DNA from: Metopolophium dirhodum
Taxonomy: Eukaryota > Arthropoda > Insecta > Hemiptera > Aphididae
DNA length: 64,000 bases
Reading direction: 5' to 3'
Assembly: GCF_019925205.1 (NCBI RefSeq)
Contig: NC_083564.1
Span: forward strand, 16,526,134 to 16,590,133
Shown here piece by piece: positions 22,921 to 32,668 of this stretch. Position numbers and translations under genes: made by a program. The stretch's first letter is position 1; every line of letters begins with the position of its first letter. The notes beneath the pieces are model-generated. The model was not told the origin of the DNA. It made no database searches and saw nothing but the letters and a program-made list of their open reading frames with translations.

Positions 22921-23072
22921 TTATAAGTTTTCTTTTTACTATCAAATATGATATAGCTATACCTAGGTATATGTTTTTTTACGAATAAAGATATTATTAA
23001 TTATTATTTTAATTATATATTTCAAAAATAATGTGCCTACCTAAATATTTTTTTCTTATGTACCTACTAAAC

Positions 23073-23350
23073 CAGTGATTTTCAAACTTTATTGAACGCG
23101 TTCACCGTGCTCCTCAAAAAATTTTCACGGCAGACTGACCTTTTTTTTTTTGCACTAATTAATTAGATGAACAATATTGCTTTGAATTATAATTATATAA
23201 GTACATTTGATTTAAAATGTGTGCTTGAGGGGCTAACAAATTTTTATTAATTATATTTTTATAATTTTATTCTAGGTCGAATAGTTGAACTTTCCGAAAG
23301 ACCGCGGTACACTCAGTGAATGCTTGCGGCACCCAGTTTGAAAACCACTG
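23073..23350. mobile_element. Non-autonomous hAT element with perfect 8-bp TSD
   Basis: A 278-bp element begins CAGTGATTTTCAAACT. It ends AGTTTGAAAACCACTG, which is the inverted complement with one mismatch. It is flanked by identical 8-bp direct repeats TACTAAAC at 23065-23072 and 23351-23358. CAGTG termini plus an 8-bp duplication define the hAT superfamily. There is no transposase; the interior includes a TTTTTTTTTT run and ACCGCGGTACAC. Element ends and duplication are both exact, so the call is strong. Confidence 0.92.
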
Positions 23351-23741
23351 TACTAAACTATCAAATTATAGTGATACAAAATTATTACCTAGATAGTAGT
23401 TTTGGACGCAAACAACCCGTCAGTAAATTGCGTCTGAATATTGTTTTGGACGTAACTACTTACCACTGAGCACTTGCAATAACTATAACGGCTGGTAGGT
23501 AATAGGGGCTAATACCTACTTGCGTCTGAAATGTGTAGACGTGAGTAACCTGTTCTTATAAATTTGAGACACATCACGCATGTATTAATAATAGTATGTT
23601 TCGGTACAGACACACTGCAGCGCACTTGAAGCACACGATTAATACATTTATAACTATATTATAATACTTGGTATTACGTTAGCCGTATCATTTTGTCACG
23701 GTCGAATAGAGGGGTGAAAAAAAGAATAGATTTACGTGTAT

Positions 23742-24077
23742 AGAAGCTGTTTAATTATTACCCGCCATTGTCTTCTCGGCGGATGCGCACACACACACTA
23801 CCTCCTCCACCACTTTCTCCACCGTCACAACCACCGCGCCACCAACACCTCCACGACACCTCCACCACCACCCCCTACTACCACCATCGCAGCGTACACT
23901 GAAGCACACGTGACCGCGTTTTTTAATAAAGTCTTTGCCCAGCCACCCCCCCTCACACTATATCAACGACCTCGCAGTTCCCCACGACGTTCCGCCCCGG
24001 CAGCGGCCGCTGCAATACCGCTGACTCGGCGGCAACGGAGAAGAGCACTTAATCTACAAGCGAATGACGCATTATAA
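23742..24077 (+). CDS. Possible exon: Pro/Thr- and Arg-rich open frame without ATG
   Basis: An open frame of about 110 codons in a GC-rich island inside AT-rich surroundings ends at TAA (24075-24077). It has no internal ATG start, so it would have to be entered by splicing (an AG lies just before 23743) or be chance. Order of residues: HTHYLLHHFLHRHNH, a Thr/Pro run (STTPPPPPPTTTIAA), FFNKVFAQPPPLTLYQRPR, an alanine run, and a basic LTRRQRRRALNLQANDAL end. The composition could equally arise from a CCACCA-rich repeat. I do not recognise it. It starts about 390 bp right of the hAT element. Treat as hypothetical. Confidence 0.25.
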   Translation, partial: RSCLIITRHCLLGGCAHTHYLLHHFLHRHNHRATNTSTTPPPPPPTTTIAAYTEAHVTAFFNKVFAQPPPLTLYQRPRSSPRRSAPAAAAAIPLTRRQRRRALNLQANDAL

Positions 24078-24689
24078 TAATAATAATATATACTATATAC
24101 ATATTATATTATATAATTTATATCATGTTTTATGTATAATGTAGGTACACACGCACACAAAGTATATAATATGATGCACTCGATCTTTATCCTTTTTCCA
24201 AACACCGTCGTGCGTCCGGTTGGCAAATCATCCCTGTATATTATTATATATTTATATCGAATGTAGTTCAGCTGTTAGCTAAAGTGGTGAAATACTGGCA
24301 AGGAGAAATTTAATTTTTAAATCATAACCAACACAACCTGCAAATATCACCTCATTTATATCCATAGTTTTAGAATAGTCAACTCACCTATGATTTATAT
24401 ATTATATAGGAACTGCAGTATACATTTTAACCGTTTTGTTTAGTTTTTATTTTACCTGATTATTTTAGACTCGTGTTTATACATAATATTTATTATAAAC
24501 ATATGCATACTTATATTTATAGCAAATACCTATATTATGTACTTGTGTAAGACTATGGTTGTAATTTGACACTAATATAATAATAAAGCTGATAATATTT
24601 TATAATATTATATTAGTATGCTGGATGGACAAACAAATCATTTAATCGTATCCTGTCGAATATAAAATAATCAAATGCACGCTTATATG

Positions 24690-25115
24690 GCTGTAGGTAT
24701 ATGGGGTGATCAATTTACCGTAAAACTCACTCATTATTTCGGAAAACACGTTTTCGAAAATATTTCTTTTACATAATTTTAAGTCATTAGTCATTACAAA
24801 ACAACGTTTTTGGAAAAAAAATTATATTTTTACATTTTTTATTGTTAGAATTTTTTAGTCTTTCGAATGACAACATACATTTTTAATTTCATATTCTGGA
24901 GCAAAATATTATTCGGAGTATTTCGATCTATAAAAATTAATTAATTTAGGACAACTGACACAACTGAAAATTAGTATTTTATTAATTATAAATTATAAGT
25001 TATAACGTATAAATATTTAAAGTGTAGAGAAGTAGTGTACCAACATTTGGCAAGATACGCCTCTGTGGTCCTGTACCAGCCCGCTTCCCTCATCTAAACT
25101 TGAAATACGTCTTAT
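24690..25115. repeat. Dispersed repeat family F2, copy 1
   Basis: It begins TATGGGGTGATCAATTTACCG, continues CTCATTATTTCGG..AAAACACG and TTTTCGAAAATATTTC then TTTTACATAATTTTAAGTCA, and ends near CACTATACT-equivalent text (GTGTACCAACATTTGGCAAG). The same succession is seen at 36.15-36.50 kb and 58.74-58.98 kb. It has no open frame. At 36 kb the central motif (CTGG.GCAAAATATTATTCGG) also occurs inverted, implying a foldback structure. Class unknown. Confidence 0.6.
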
Positions 25116-25140
25116 AGTTATATATTGTATTAATATATAA

Positions 25141-25862
25141 TACTAGCTGATCCCGTGCACTTCGTTTCCCGTTGAATGTACCAACTCTGTATGACTCAAA
25201 CTTTGTTCAATTCGTTATTTAATATTCGGTGTATGGTGTTCAAAGTTTATCTTAACTTTTCTATCGTCTGGAATAAAAATTCTGATTCGCAGCAGTATAT
25301 TATCAGGTAAGTAATCTACCTGCGGTAGATCGCGGGCCCCGTACGTAACTTTATAATTTAACTCTAAAGTATCAAAGTTATACCAAGTATGTCACTGAAA
25401 TCCTCCTAAACGGCTGGACTAATTGTGTATGCCGAGTAGTCTGTCGACCAATATTTCCTCCTCGTCCACGAAGACGTGACATTGATTTATGTACGTAACT
25501 TATATGTGAGTATAATACGCTCAATATTTACTTCATTGCGATACATGTAATTAATATATAATATCAAAACATAGCGTACAAAAAAATTAAATGCATTGAA
25601 TGAATACACTGATTTCACGACGACTAATAATTATTAATAGTTTTAAAACCCATGGCGACCATTTATAATCAAAAATTTCCACCGTAAATCTCTAAATCCC
25701 CTTTTGAGCACATCCCCTGGTTGGACCTAGGGGGATGATTGTGAATCTAAACAATCCTGGGCGTCACCCAAACGCATACAAAAAAATTCATTCAAATCGG
25801 TCCAACCGTTGAGGAGGAGTTCAATCACAACACACGTACAGTATAATTATATATATAAAGAT
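25141..25862 (+). repeat. Arthropod TACTAGCTGA-type interspersed repeat
   Basis: It starts TACTAGCTGATCCCGTGCAC then TTCGTTTCCCGTTGAA, and ends with ATTCAAATCGGTCCAACCGT, TTGAGGAGGAGTTC and an A/T-rich tail ATATATATAAAGAT. This head and this 3' block (TACTAGCTGA..CGTGCACTTCG and ATCGGTCCAACCGTT) are widely dispersed in insect genomes, usually as short retroposon- or Helitron-like sequences. I am not certain of the class. No intact ORF is present. Length is about 720 bp. Confidence 0.65.
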
Positions 25863-26378
25863 ATCTAGTTAGGTATAGTCAATAAACTATACGTACCTCC
25901 TACTCATCCAAAAATCGATTTGTATACATCGAAGTATCAAGTAGGTACCCTAAACATTATTCTGCTTTCACATAAGGAATTAAAAATGCATGTTGTCATT
26001 ATAACAATTATGTAAAAAAAAGTACTTCGTATACTTGGGACATGTATTCAACTTGGTACAGTTAGATGGACTTTTCGCGTTATCACTATGGTAGTATAGT
26101 CCATAGCACTGTAATTGTATGATTATCAACATTTTTTTTTATGGTGTCTTATTAGTTATTATAGCAACATTTATACCAATAGACTTCTAGATATTACACT
26201 AGAATACTATAGGTACTACACTAGGTACACCGTACACACATACTATACACTAGATAAGGAATTCCTATATAATTTACATTGTTACAAGTGAAGCTCAGTT
26301 GTGGATGTGTGCCATTTTGTCTGTTGGCAAAACATTTCATTCATTACCTATAAAAAATATATTAGGAATAACATCGTT

Positions 26379-26518
26379 CAGTGGCGTAGACAAGGGGAGG
26401 ACGTGGGGGGTCAGATCCCCCCCCCCCATTAGCTTTTTATTTCCTTAGTAAAAAGTTTTGAGAGGGTGGGGGATTTTCCAATTTTCCCCTCCTTTTAGAA
26501 ATCGCGTCTACGCCACTG
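26379..26518. mobile_element. Short hAT-like MITE with 13-bp TIRs
   Basis: The 140-bp element begins CAGTGGCGTAGACAAGGGG and ends TCGCGTCTACGCCACTG. The terminal 13 bp (CAGTGGCGTAGAC) are a perfect inverted repeat. The interior has a G-run and a poly-C tract at about 26418-26428. The flanking octamers (ACATCGTT left, ACGTCTGA right) are only half identical, so the target duplication is eroded or absent. It is the only complete member of the CAGTGGCG-headed group in the window. Confidence 0.7.
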
Positions 26519-26826
26519 ACGTCTGACATCGCTTATATAATAATACCCTTGCATTATAATATAGATACGATCATGGTGAAATAACAAGGTATGATCACAT
26601 TTCACAATAAATTGAATTTCGTTCGGTCAACGCAGAATAGGGTGGGAGTCATCCTCGTCATTTGATTGGCTTATATTTATCGCGCGCTTTATATGAGTTA
26701 ATAATATATATAATATAATATTATCAAGGACCAATGAAAAGCCGAAGAAGACTCCCAATCCTATACTCCTATTTCTATTATAATAGAGATATAAATGATA
26801 TAATGCGTATCACAAAATTGTGATCA

Positions 26827-27179
26827 TACACAGAAAAAAAAAATTACTATAATATTATATAGTTAAACAAATTATAGTAAATATAACTATTTAATAGGTA
26901 GAGTAACTAAAATGATTTTCTTATTATTACTATATAAATATAGTTAATAATTATGGTAATGTTTACTATATTTTATAATTAATGCAGTTTTTAATGTTCG
27001 AATTAACTAAAAAATATAGTCAAAATAACATATTTCAGTTCGAATAACTATAATAACTTGATTATAATATTTTAGTAAATCTGATTAACCTTATAGCCAT
27101 CCCTATAGCAATTATAATGTACAGTCAGTCAATCCTACTATTTTTATAGTACAAACAACTGTTTTGTTTTTTCCGTGTA
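26827..27179. mobile_element. MITE with TACACRGAAAAAA termini
   Basis: The left terminus TACACAGAAAAAAAAAA and the right terminus, TTTTTTCCGTGTA read inverted, pair as TACAC(A/G)GAAAAAA. The 353-bp interior is built of repeated TATAGTTA/AACTATA motifs (for example ATATAGTTAAAC, ATAACTATTTAAT, ATAGTTAATAATT, ATAACTATAATAAC), giving extensive self-complementarity. Outside it, CATGGTGAAATAACAAGGT (26573) and its inverse at 27179-27197 suggest the MITE lies inside a larger foldback. No ORF. Confidence 0.6.
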
Positions 27180-27457
27180 CCTTGTTATTTCGTCATGGGA
27201 CTAACCGTAGTCGTGTATAGATGACATGTCACATGTGTGTGGTTGAAGAAAATTTAACGCGCTGCTATCTCGATAAAATAAATTTAAAATCCCAAATAAA
27301 GCACAACGAAATTATATTCAGAACCTAACTTATAATATATTATTGAATAATAGTCGCTATGGGTTAAGTATACTCCTCTTCGGTACCTACTGCGTCGTTT
27401 TCGTCTGCATTTCGGATTTATAGTTTCTCTCATAGTTTTTTTCCGTAGGTATAGATC

Positions 27458-27958
27458 TCACTTATCAGATTCACCATTTTCATCGTCATCATCATCGAAT
27501 TGAATCTCGAACGAACTTCCCGAAGACGACTTCAAGCTAAGTTGATCGACGTCAGCTGCAGCGGCTGTAGAAAACGTGGACTCAAACGGTATTATGGCAG
27601 CCATTATGTTTAGTGGACCCATCGCATCCACGGATCCTACCGGATTTCCACCGCCGAGCTCGCTTTTCGCGGGTCCTACCGAATTGCCTCCGCCGAGCTC
27701 ACATTTTGTGGGTCCTACTGTAGTGCCGAGTTCGATGTTTGCGTCGTTTTCGTCGCCATTTCCGGCCGATTCGTCTGCAGGCGCCGAGTTAAACGGGGTC
27801 CAGTACGAACACCGCCGATCGGTGCACTGCGTTACCGCGACCTCGGTTGCCGCAGCAGCTGATCGGTCCGTGTATTGACGACGAAACACTTCGTCACCGA
27901 TGTAACAATTTTCTCCGAAATGTATGGGAAACGTGTAAATGGTTTTCTTATCACCCAT
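27458..27958 (-). CDS. Hypothetical intronless 166-aa protein with acidic C-terminus
   Basis: A single open frame starts at ATG (27956-27958 on the minus strand) in a fair initiation context (purine at -3, G at +4) and ends with TGA. The order is an N-terminal segment MGDKKTIYTFPIHFGENCYI with FRRQYTDRS; a cysteine-containing ATEVAVTQCTDRRCSYW; an acidic D/E/N linker; and a tandem 13-residue repeat around VGPTKCELGGGN / VGPAKSELGGGN / VGS. DNA repeat units of 39-45 nt span about 27632-27745. An alanine-rich segment follows, then a Ser-rich FEIQFDDDDDENGESDK tail. No signal peptide or membrane span. GC content and codon choice differ sharply from the neighbourhood, which favours real coding or a recent retrocopy. 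No poly-A remnant is visible. I do not recognise the family. The 100-codon frame on the opposite strand is its shadow. Confidence 0.6.
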   Translation of the reverse strand: MGDKKTIYTFPIHFGENCYIGDEVFRRQYTDRSAAAATEVAVTQCTDRRCSYWTPFNSAPADESAGNGDENDANIELGTTVGPTKCELGGGNSVGPAKSELGGGNPVGSVDAMGPLNIMAAIIPFESTFSTAAAADVDQLSLKSSSGSSFEIQFDDDDDENGESDK

Positions 27959-28169
27959 GTCGCGGCACGTTTGAATGAGGGTGCTTATGATATATAACGC
28001 TAGTGTTCGAAGTATTTCTAAAAAAGTTAAAATGTCATTTTTTGTTATTGTTGTTTACATCTGCGGTTTCATTTATTATATATACATGATTGGGTTGTTA
28101 TATATTTTTATAATTATTTTATTGATATATTTTTACGTTACGGATATTCGTGATATTGTAATTAAATAC

Positions 28170-28476
28170 CTATTATTATTATTATTATTTTTTATTTTTT
28201 TATCAGTTAACCCGCGGCAACTTAGGCCATTGGGTGGTTTATAAACTGTAGGGGAAGGAATAATAGGTGTAAATACGTGTGTCGTGTGTGTAGTTTTGGC
28301 AAATTTTCTAATGGGTACCCGTAGGTATCTGCCATGCCCCCGAGTAGGGGATGGCGGCACTTGTTATCCGGACACCGTGACTTGCCCGAAGAAAAATGCC
28401 ACCCATGGACCGAGATTTTAACCAGCGCCGGTGTGCGTCACAGCCGACGCCTTAGCCCTCTTGGCCACTCCGCCCC
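28170..28476 (-). mobile_element. tRNA-derived SINE, minus strand
   Basis: On the minus strand the element starts near 28476 with GGCGGAGTGGCCAAGAGGGC followed by TAAGGCGTCGGCTG. This is a tRNA-Ser/Leu-like acceptor arm and box A (TGGCCNAGNGGNTAAGGCG). A box-B-like GGTTAAAATCTC follows near 28422-28411. The body then runs through CCATCCCCTACTCGGGGGCA to about 28200 and ends in an A/T tail with ATAATAATA repeats (28170-28200). Flanking TATTATTAT tracts on both sides could be the target duplication but are low-complexity. Such Pol III-type SINEs depend on LINE machinery. The 75-codon minus frame at 28133-28360 is only SINE body. Confidence 0.75.
28395..28476 (-). promoter_or_regulatory. Pol III internal promoter (tRNA-like head) of the SINE
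   Basis: Box A is TGGCCAAGAGGGCTAAGG near 28470-28452 and box B is GGTTAAAATCTCGG near 28422-28409, both on the minus strand. Spacing of about 35 bases is normal for class I tRNAs with a long variable loop. Box B departs from GGTTCGAATCC at the central CG, a change typical of ageing methylated or decayed copies. It is not a functional tRNA: the 3' acceptor half does not pair. Confidence 0.65.
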
Positions 28477-28621
28477 CCCCTATTATTATTATGATGTATA
28501 ATAATTTAATTATAATTGTTATTTAATTATTTATAAATTAACGTAACTTGGATATGTTATTTATTAAGTTTATATAAATAAAAACCAGTTAAGTTAAAAA
28601 CTAAGTTAATGAATTAAATTC

Positions 28622-29800
28622 AAAAAAGGTGGGAACTGTACAGAACGTTAGAAGTGGGTCACTGTAATGGATGGTGTTAAATTTGAATTCAATGATGTAA
28701 TATCATTGTATATGAAAAACGATTCTGAGCAAAAACGGTCACTCAGCCTATGAGTGCTTGATGGTATTAGGGTGAATAAAGTTATTTATATAAAAGCTAT
28801 TTACGTGGAATCTTATTTTGAATTTTCAATCCTTAGCTATAAAAGTTGAATATTTTATAAATTTTTAACTACAGAATAATTATTAAATTTTAAATGTGAT
28901 CATTTTTGTCAAAATTTAAATGCTTATAAAAAAAAATTGTGCCTATGTATTTTTAAAATATATCAGGAGCTTCGCATTACATTTTCACGCTTTTTTACTC
29001 GACACATACAATTTTATTGATATTTATAGAAAAAAAAAACTAAACAATTTGAAAACTGACTATGTCTGTATACAGCTCAAAAAAGTCAAATTATTTTCAT
29101 TTTATCGTGTATAGAAAATGCTAATATAAACATTAAGTAAACTTTTCAAGTATCTACAGTCATTCGTTTTTTAATTACGACAAAATAAGAAAATCGTTAC
29201 ATAAGAAATCGAGTGATTATTAAATGTTTTAAAAATATGAATAATTTCAAACGCTAATAAAAATGTAATCTGACTTTCTTCTAGAAATTTTTTTTTGATA
29301 GTTTGTCAAACTGATGAGGAATCTTGTATTACATTTTAAAATCTTAGATTTAAAAAGAAAATTTTTTATGAATTTCTAACTCAACATTTTTTGAAAATTT
29401 TCGTCAATTTTACGTATTTTGTCAATATTTGAACTTTAAATGCTTATAAAAAAAATTGTGACTATGGATATTTAATTTTTTTCTAAACAACATACTAGGA
29501 GCTTTCTATTAAATTTTCAAGCTTTTTTAACCAATTTATAAAAAAACCAAACAAATCAAATTTTATTGATATTTATAAAAAAAAAACTAAAAAAAAATGG
29601 AAACTGAGAATGTCCGTAAACAGTTCAAAATAAGTCAAAATATTTGTAAATGTTATGGTGTATAGAAAATGCTAATATAAATATTCAGTCAAAATTTCAT
29701 GTACCTACGGTCATTTGTTTAAGAGTTGCACCAAAAACCATAATCGATTTTCTCGAAAACAGATATTGAATACATTCATCGTTTCACTCAGAATCTAAAA
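28622..29800 (+). repeat. R1 dispersed repeat, long-interior copy, plus orientation
   Basis: The leader AAAAAAGGTGGGAACTGTAC and AAGTGGGTCACTGTAATGG leads to a palindrome variant (CAATGATGTAATATCATTG, one mismatch). GATTCTGAGCAAAAACGG follows near 28722. The copy terminates near 29785-29800 with TTTCACTCAGAATCTAAAA. The interior matches the 51.02-kb copy throughout, including the two diverged internal repeats ending in AAATGCTTATAAAAAAAATT. It is about 200 bp shorter than the 51-kb copy, mainly by a deletion before the right end. The 64-codon frame at 28920-29114 is not conserved in the other copies. Confidence 0.85.
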
Positions 29801-30139
29801 TCACATATTTATGTTAAAAGAAGAATTGACAGCTGAAGTTTAAATTATAGTACAATCTTCAAATACCTCACATAAACGTTTGAAAATATTAGAACTGAAG
29901 AAAATTAAAAATAAATATGTATATTATTATTGCCCATTATTTGTATGGTTAAAAGTTTTTATTTTAATATATTCTATGTTTCATATCACTGATATGATAT
30001 CAGTAGGAGCTCTTAGCTAAGAAAGAAACTACTTAATTTTTCAAACCTAATATTGTGAGACAACTGTGATTTGTTATTAGTTTTCAAGCCATCCCCTGTT
30101 GAAAAATCATAGTACGCTACTGATCAAATAAATTGGCTC

Positions 30140-30890
30140 AAATAAGGTGGCTTCCATCCTCTTCTTAATTTTTGTATTTAATAAGACCCCTTTATTTTCT
30201 TCAATAATACAGTTGTGAAAAATCCGATTTTTGGAATTTTTAAATATACTTTAAGATCATATTTTCAAATTCTTGATATTTTATTTACTACTAAAGGAGT
30301 GTACTGTGGAGATACAAACTTCTGTGTTTCAAATGAAAACATCCCTTTTCAACTGTATATTATGTAAATTATTTACAGTGAATAATTTTTCTAAAAGTTT
30401 TTACGTATCAGAATCAAAATTCGTACGTATAGACAGTAGTTTTTGAGTTATTTCATTTTGTGTTCTAAGAATAAAAGGTCCATGATAGTAATGAGTTTAT
30501 TAGATATGATTGTCAATTTTAGTCATTAATATTAATAGTTTGTATCTATGGCCCAAGTACCTATAGTAAATACTATATACAATTTTACGTTTATTTTATA
30601 CTTTTGTGAACCATTTTTAAGGAATATTATCCTTAGTACAAACATTTTAATAACTAAGAGACTACTCATTCGAATTTTGAATTAGGTACTTACATCAAAA
30701 TGAAAAATTATCCACTAAATAATTTACAGTAAAAAAGGCGGTTATCATTTGAAAAACAGAAGTTTGTATCACCACAAAACACTCCTTAAGTAGTACAAAA
30801 AACAAAAAGAGAATTTGAAAATATGGTCTTTGAGTATATTTAAAGGAAAAAATGAGAGTGATCATGCTTGGTAAATCACCCTGGATATAC
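30140..30890. mobile_element. Foldback element family F1, copy 1
   Basis: Two arms of about 230 bp are inverted around a unique centre of about 200 bp. The left arm (about 30225-30465) has TTTTCAAATTCTTGATATTT, TACTACTAAAGGAGTGT, GATACAAACTTCTG and AAATTATTTACAGTG. The right arm (about 30655-30885) carries the same series in reverse complement. The right end reads ATCATGCTTGG then TAAATCACCCTGG. The same arms recur at 53.4-54.1, 40.75-41.13 and 62.6-62.8 kb. The arms are long and diverged, so it is an old non-autonomous DNA element. The 65-codon minus frame in the right arm is not significant. Confidence 0.75.
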
Positions 30891-31084
30891 AAAGTAAAGT
30901 TTATATTTTGTTTGTTTGTCCTCTAGTTACAATTCACAACATTATTGTATAGTCATACCTAGTTCCAACTATTTTAACATTTATGTATTTTTTAGCTATA
31001 CCTAGGTACCGTGAATGTATGATTATAATTATAATCCTAAAATCGGTAGGCTCTGTTATGAGGTTGGCTAAATCAAATCTTTAT

Positions 31085-31480
31085 TTTAGGCTTAAATCGT
31101 CATTTAAGGTTCTCTATTGAACTATCGTTCAGCCTATATATATTCGAATATGGTACTTTAATTTGGGACCCGCGTATTGCTGATAACGTTCACCAACTTC
31201 AAAAGGTTCAGTGAAGGTTATATGAGATTTACAAGCTTCTTCATGAGTATCGCTTGTCCACGAGCCCACCACACGATTATTATTCGTTTGCCAATTATCT
31301 TGGATTAGTTTCATTGGCATAGAGCGTTGATACTTTTTTGTGACCACATTTTTAAAAGGCCTATTAACAGGCGATGTTACATTCCTTTTAATTAATCTTA
31401 AAATCCCCAACGATTTTTTTTCCTCGTATAAGCAAATCACCAAATACACGAGCGTAATGAATCCATAAAAGTTTGATATC
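31085..31480 (+). pseudogene. LINE reverse transcriptase C-terminal fragment (R1/LOA-like tail)
   Basis: The plus strand reads EYGTLIWDPRIADNVHQLQK, then VQRRL-like residues broken by a stop, then PPHDYYSFANYLGLVSLA, a stop and SVDTFL, and finally a PRISKSPNTRA segment. (E-Y-G-x-x-I-W-D-P)..(L-x-x-V-Q)..(P-P-H-D-Y..N-x-L-G-L-x-x-L) is the hallmark C-terminal region of insect R1/LOA/Jockey-clade LINEs. Only the last 130 or so codons remain. The 106-codon minus-strand frame at 31129-31449 is the antisense shadow of this fragment and should not be annotated as a gene. Confidence 0.7.
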
Positions 31481-32668
31481 GTCTTATGTTAATACGGTCT
31501 CCAAGCCTTTCATTTTTAACTGTTTTTTTGTTTTTCATTCTTATTAAAAAATGTTATTCATTTTTATCCATACCGTGTTTTCTATATCGGTCGCCATTAA
31601 TGGTTAGAATAATTTGTACAAAACTACAAAAGAGATTAGTCCCTATAATTCATTGTAAATAAATAAGTACCTTCATATTTTTTTTTTGTTTAATTTTTAC
31701 TAGTTTAATTTTATTGATATAATAAATTACTATATAAACCCGATTCCACACATGCGCTATTCGCAGTTTATAGACTGTTTATAATAATCAACAATTTATT
31801 ACTAATAAGGTACTACAATATGAACTAATTAGTAATTAGGTATTAATATTCCGATGGAATACGACATGTTTAAAAAATATTTTATAATATTGTTTATACT
31901 TACATTTTATAAATAATAACAAGGATGATGACAATACCGTCTAAGTGAAAAATCACAAATGGCCGATAGAAACAACAATAAAATATGCTGTTTTATTTGA
32001 TCGTTTTTTTTCGGTACGAGACCATAGAGCCCCTTTGCCAGTGAAGCACGTGACATACAGCTGCTTGGTCGACGTGAAAATGAGCTGCGTTAATGGGTAG
32101 TCACAGATATATACAATATACTACTATACTATAGTATATATCTGTGTGGGTAGTGTAAAGTAAATAATTGTTATCAAAATACTGCGAAGGCACGGAATGG
32201 ATTTTGCCGAATTATAAAATCCACCTTGCACTAAACCTTAATGTACTAATTTAATCCACTTATGTGTGCATAAATAATATAAACATAAATTTTAGTTATT
32301 CAGATAATATAGGAACCTAATTCACCAAAAAACAAATTAAAATTTAGTAGGTATTAAATAATTATTCATTTATATTTTGTATTGACGATAACCTAACAGT
32401 ATCGATAGTAGGGGAAAGCGGGATAAGATGACGAATGGAGAAAGATGATGAATTCAGTATTCCTCACAGTTTATCACAGATAGCGGCACGTCCCAATATA
32501 CCTAACTCCATGTGATTTTAATATGTTACTCTATGGTATAATTATATATTAGTCGTATATTGACGTTGAAGTGAACTATGATAAAAATATCATGTACAGT
32601 CACAGATATAAATGTTTAGTTTATTATCTATATATGTGTGTACAGTGTACCTATTTTAGTGTATAAGT
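31481..32668. other. Non-coding AT-rich interval
   Basis: I see no gene here. It includes a perfect 13-bp hairpin at 32102-32146. A GTAGGGGAAAGCGGGATAAG stretch at 32409 resembles the left terminus of a DNA element; a related GAGGGGAAGATGACGAATTT lies at 34328, but without inverted termini the element cannot be delimited. Confidence 0.6.
32102..32146. repeat. Perfect 13-bp inverted repeat (hairpin)
   Basis: CACAGATATATAC at 32102-32114 pairs exactly with GTATATATCTGTG at 32134-32146 around a 19-base loop rich in TACTATA. No T-run, tRNA or microRNA-like context was seen. It may be a very small MITE or simple-sequence artefact. Confidence 0.8.

Noticed and set aside
27576..27878. 100-codon plus-strand frame
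   Set aside because: Shadow of the minus-strand 166-aa ORF; Pro/Ser-rich composition mirrors GC-rich codons of the other strand.
31129..31449. 106-codon minus-strand frame
   Set aside because: Antisense of a LINE C-terminal fragment readable on the plus strand.
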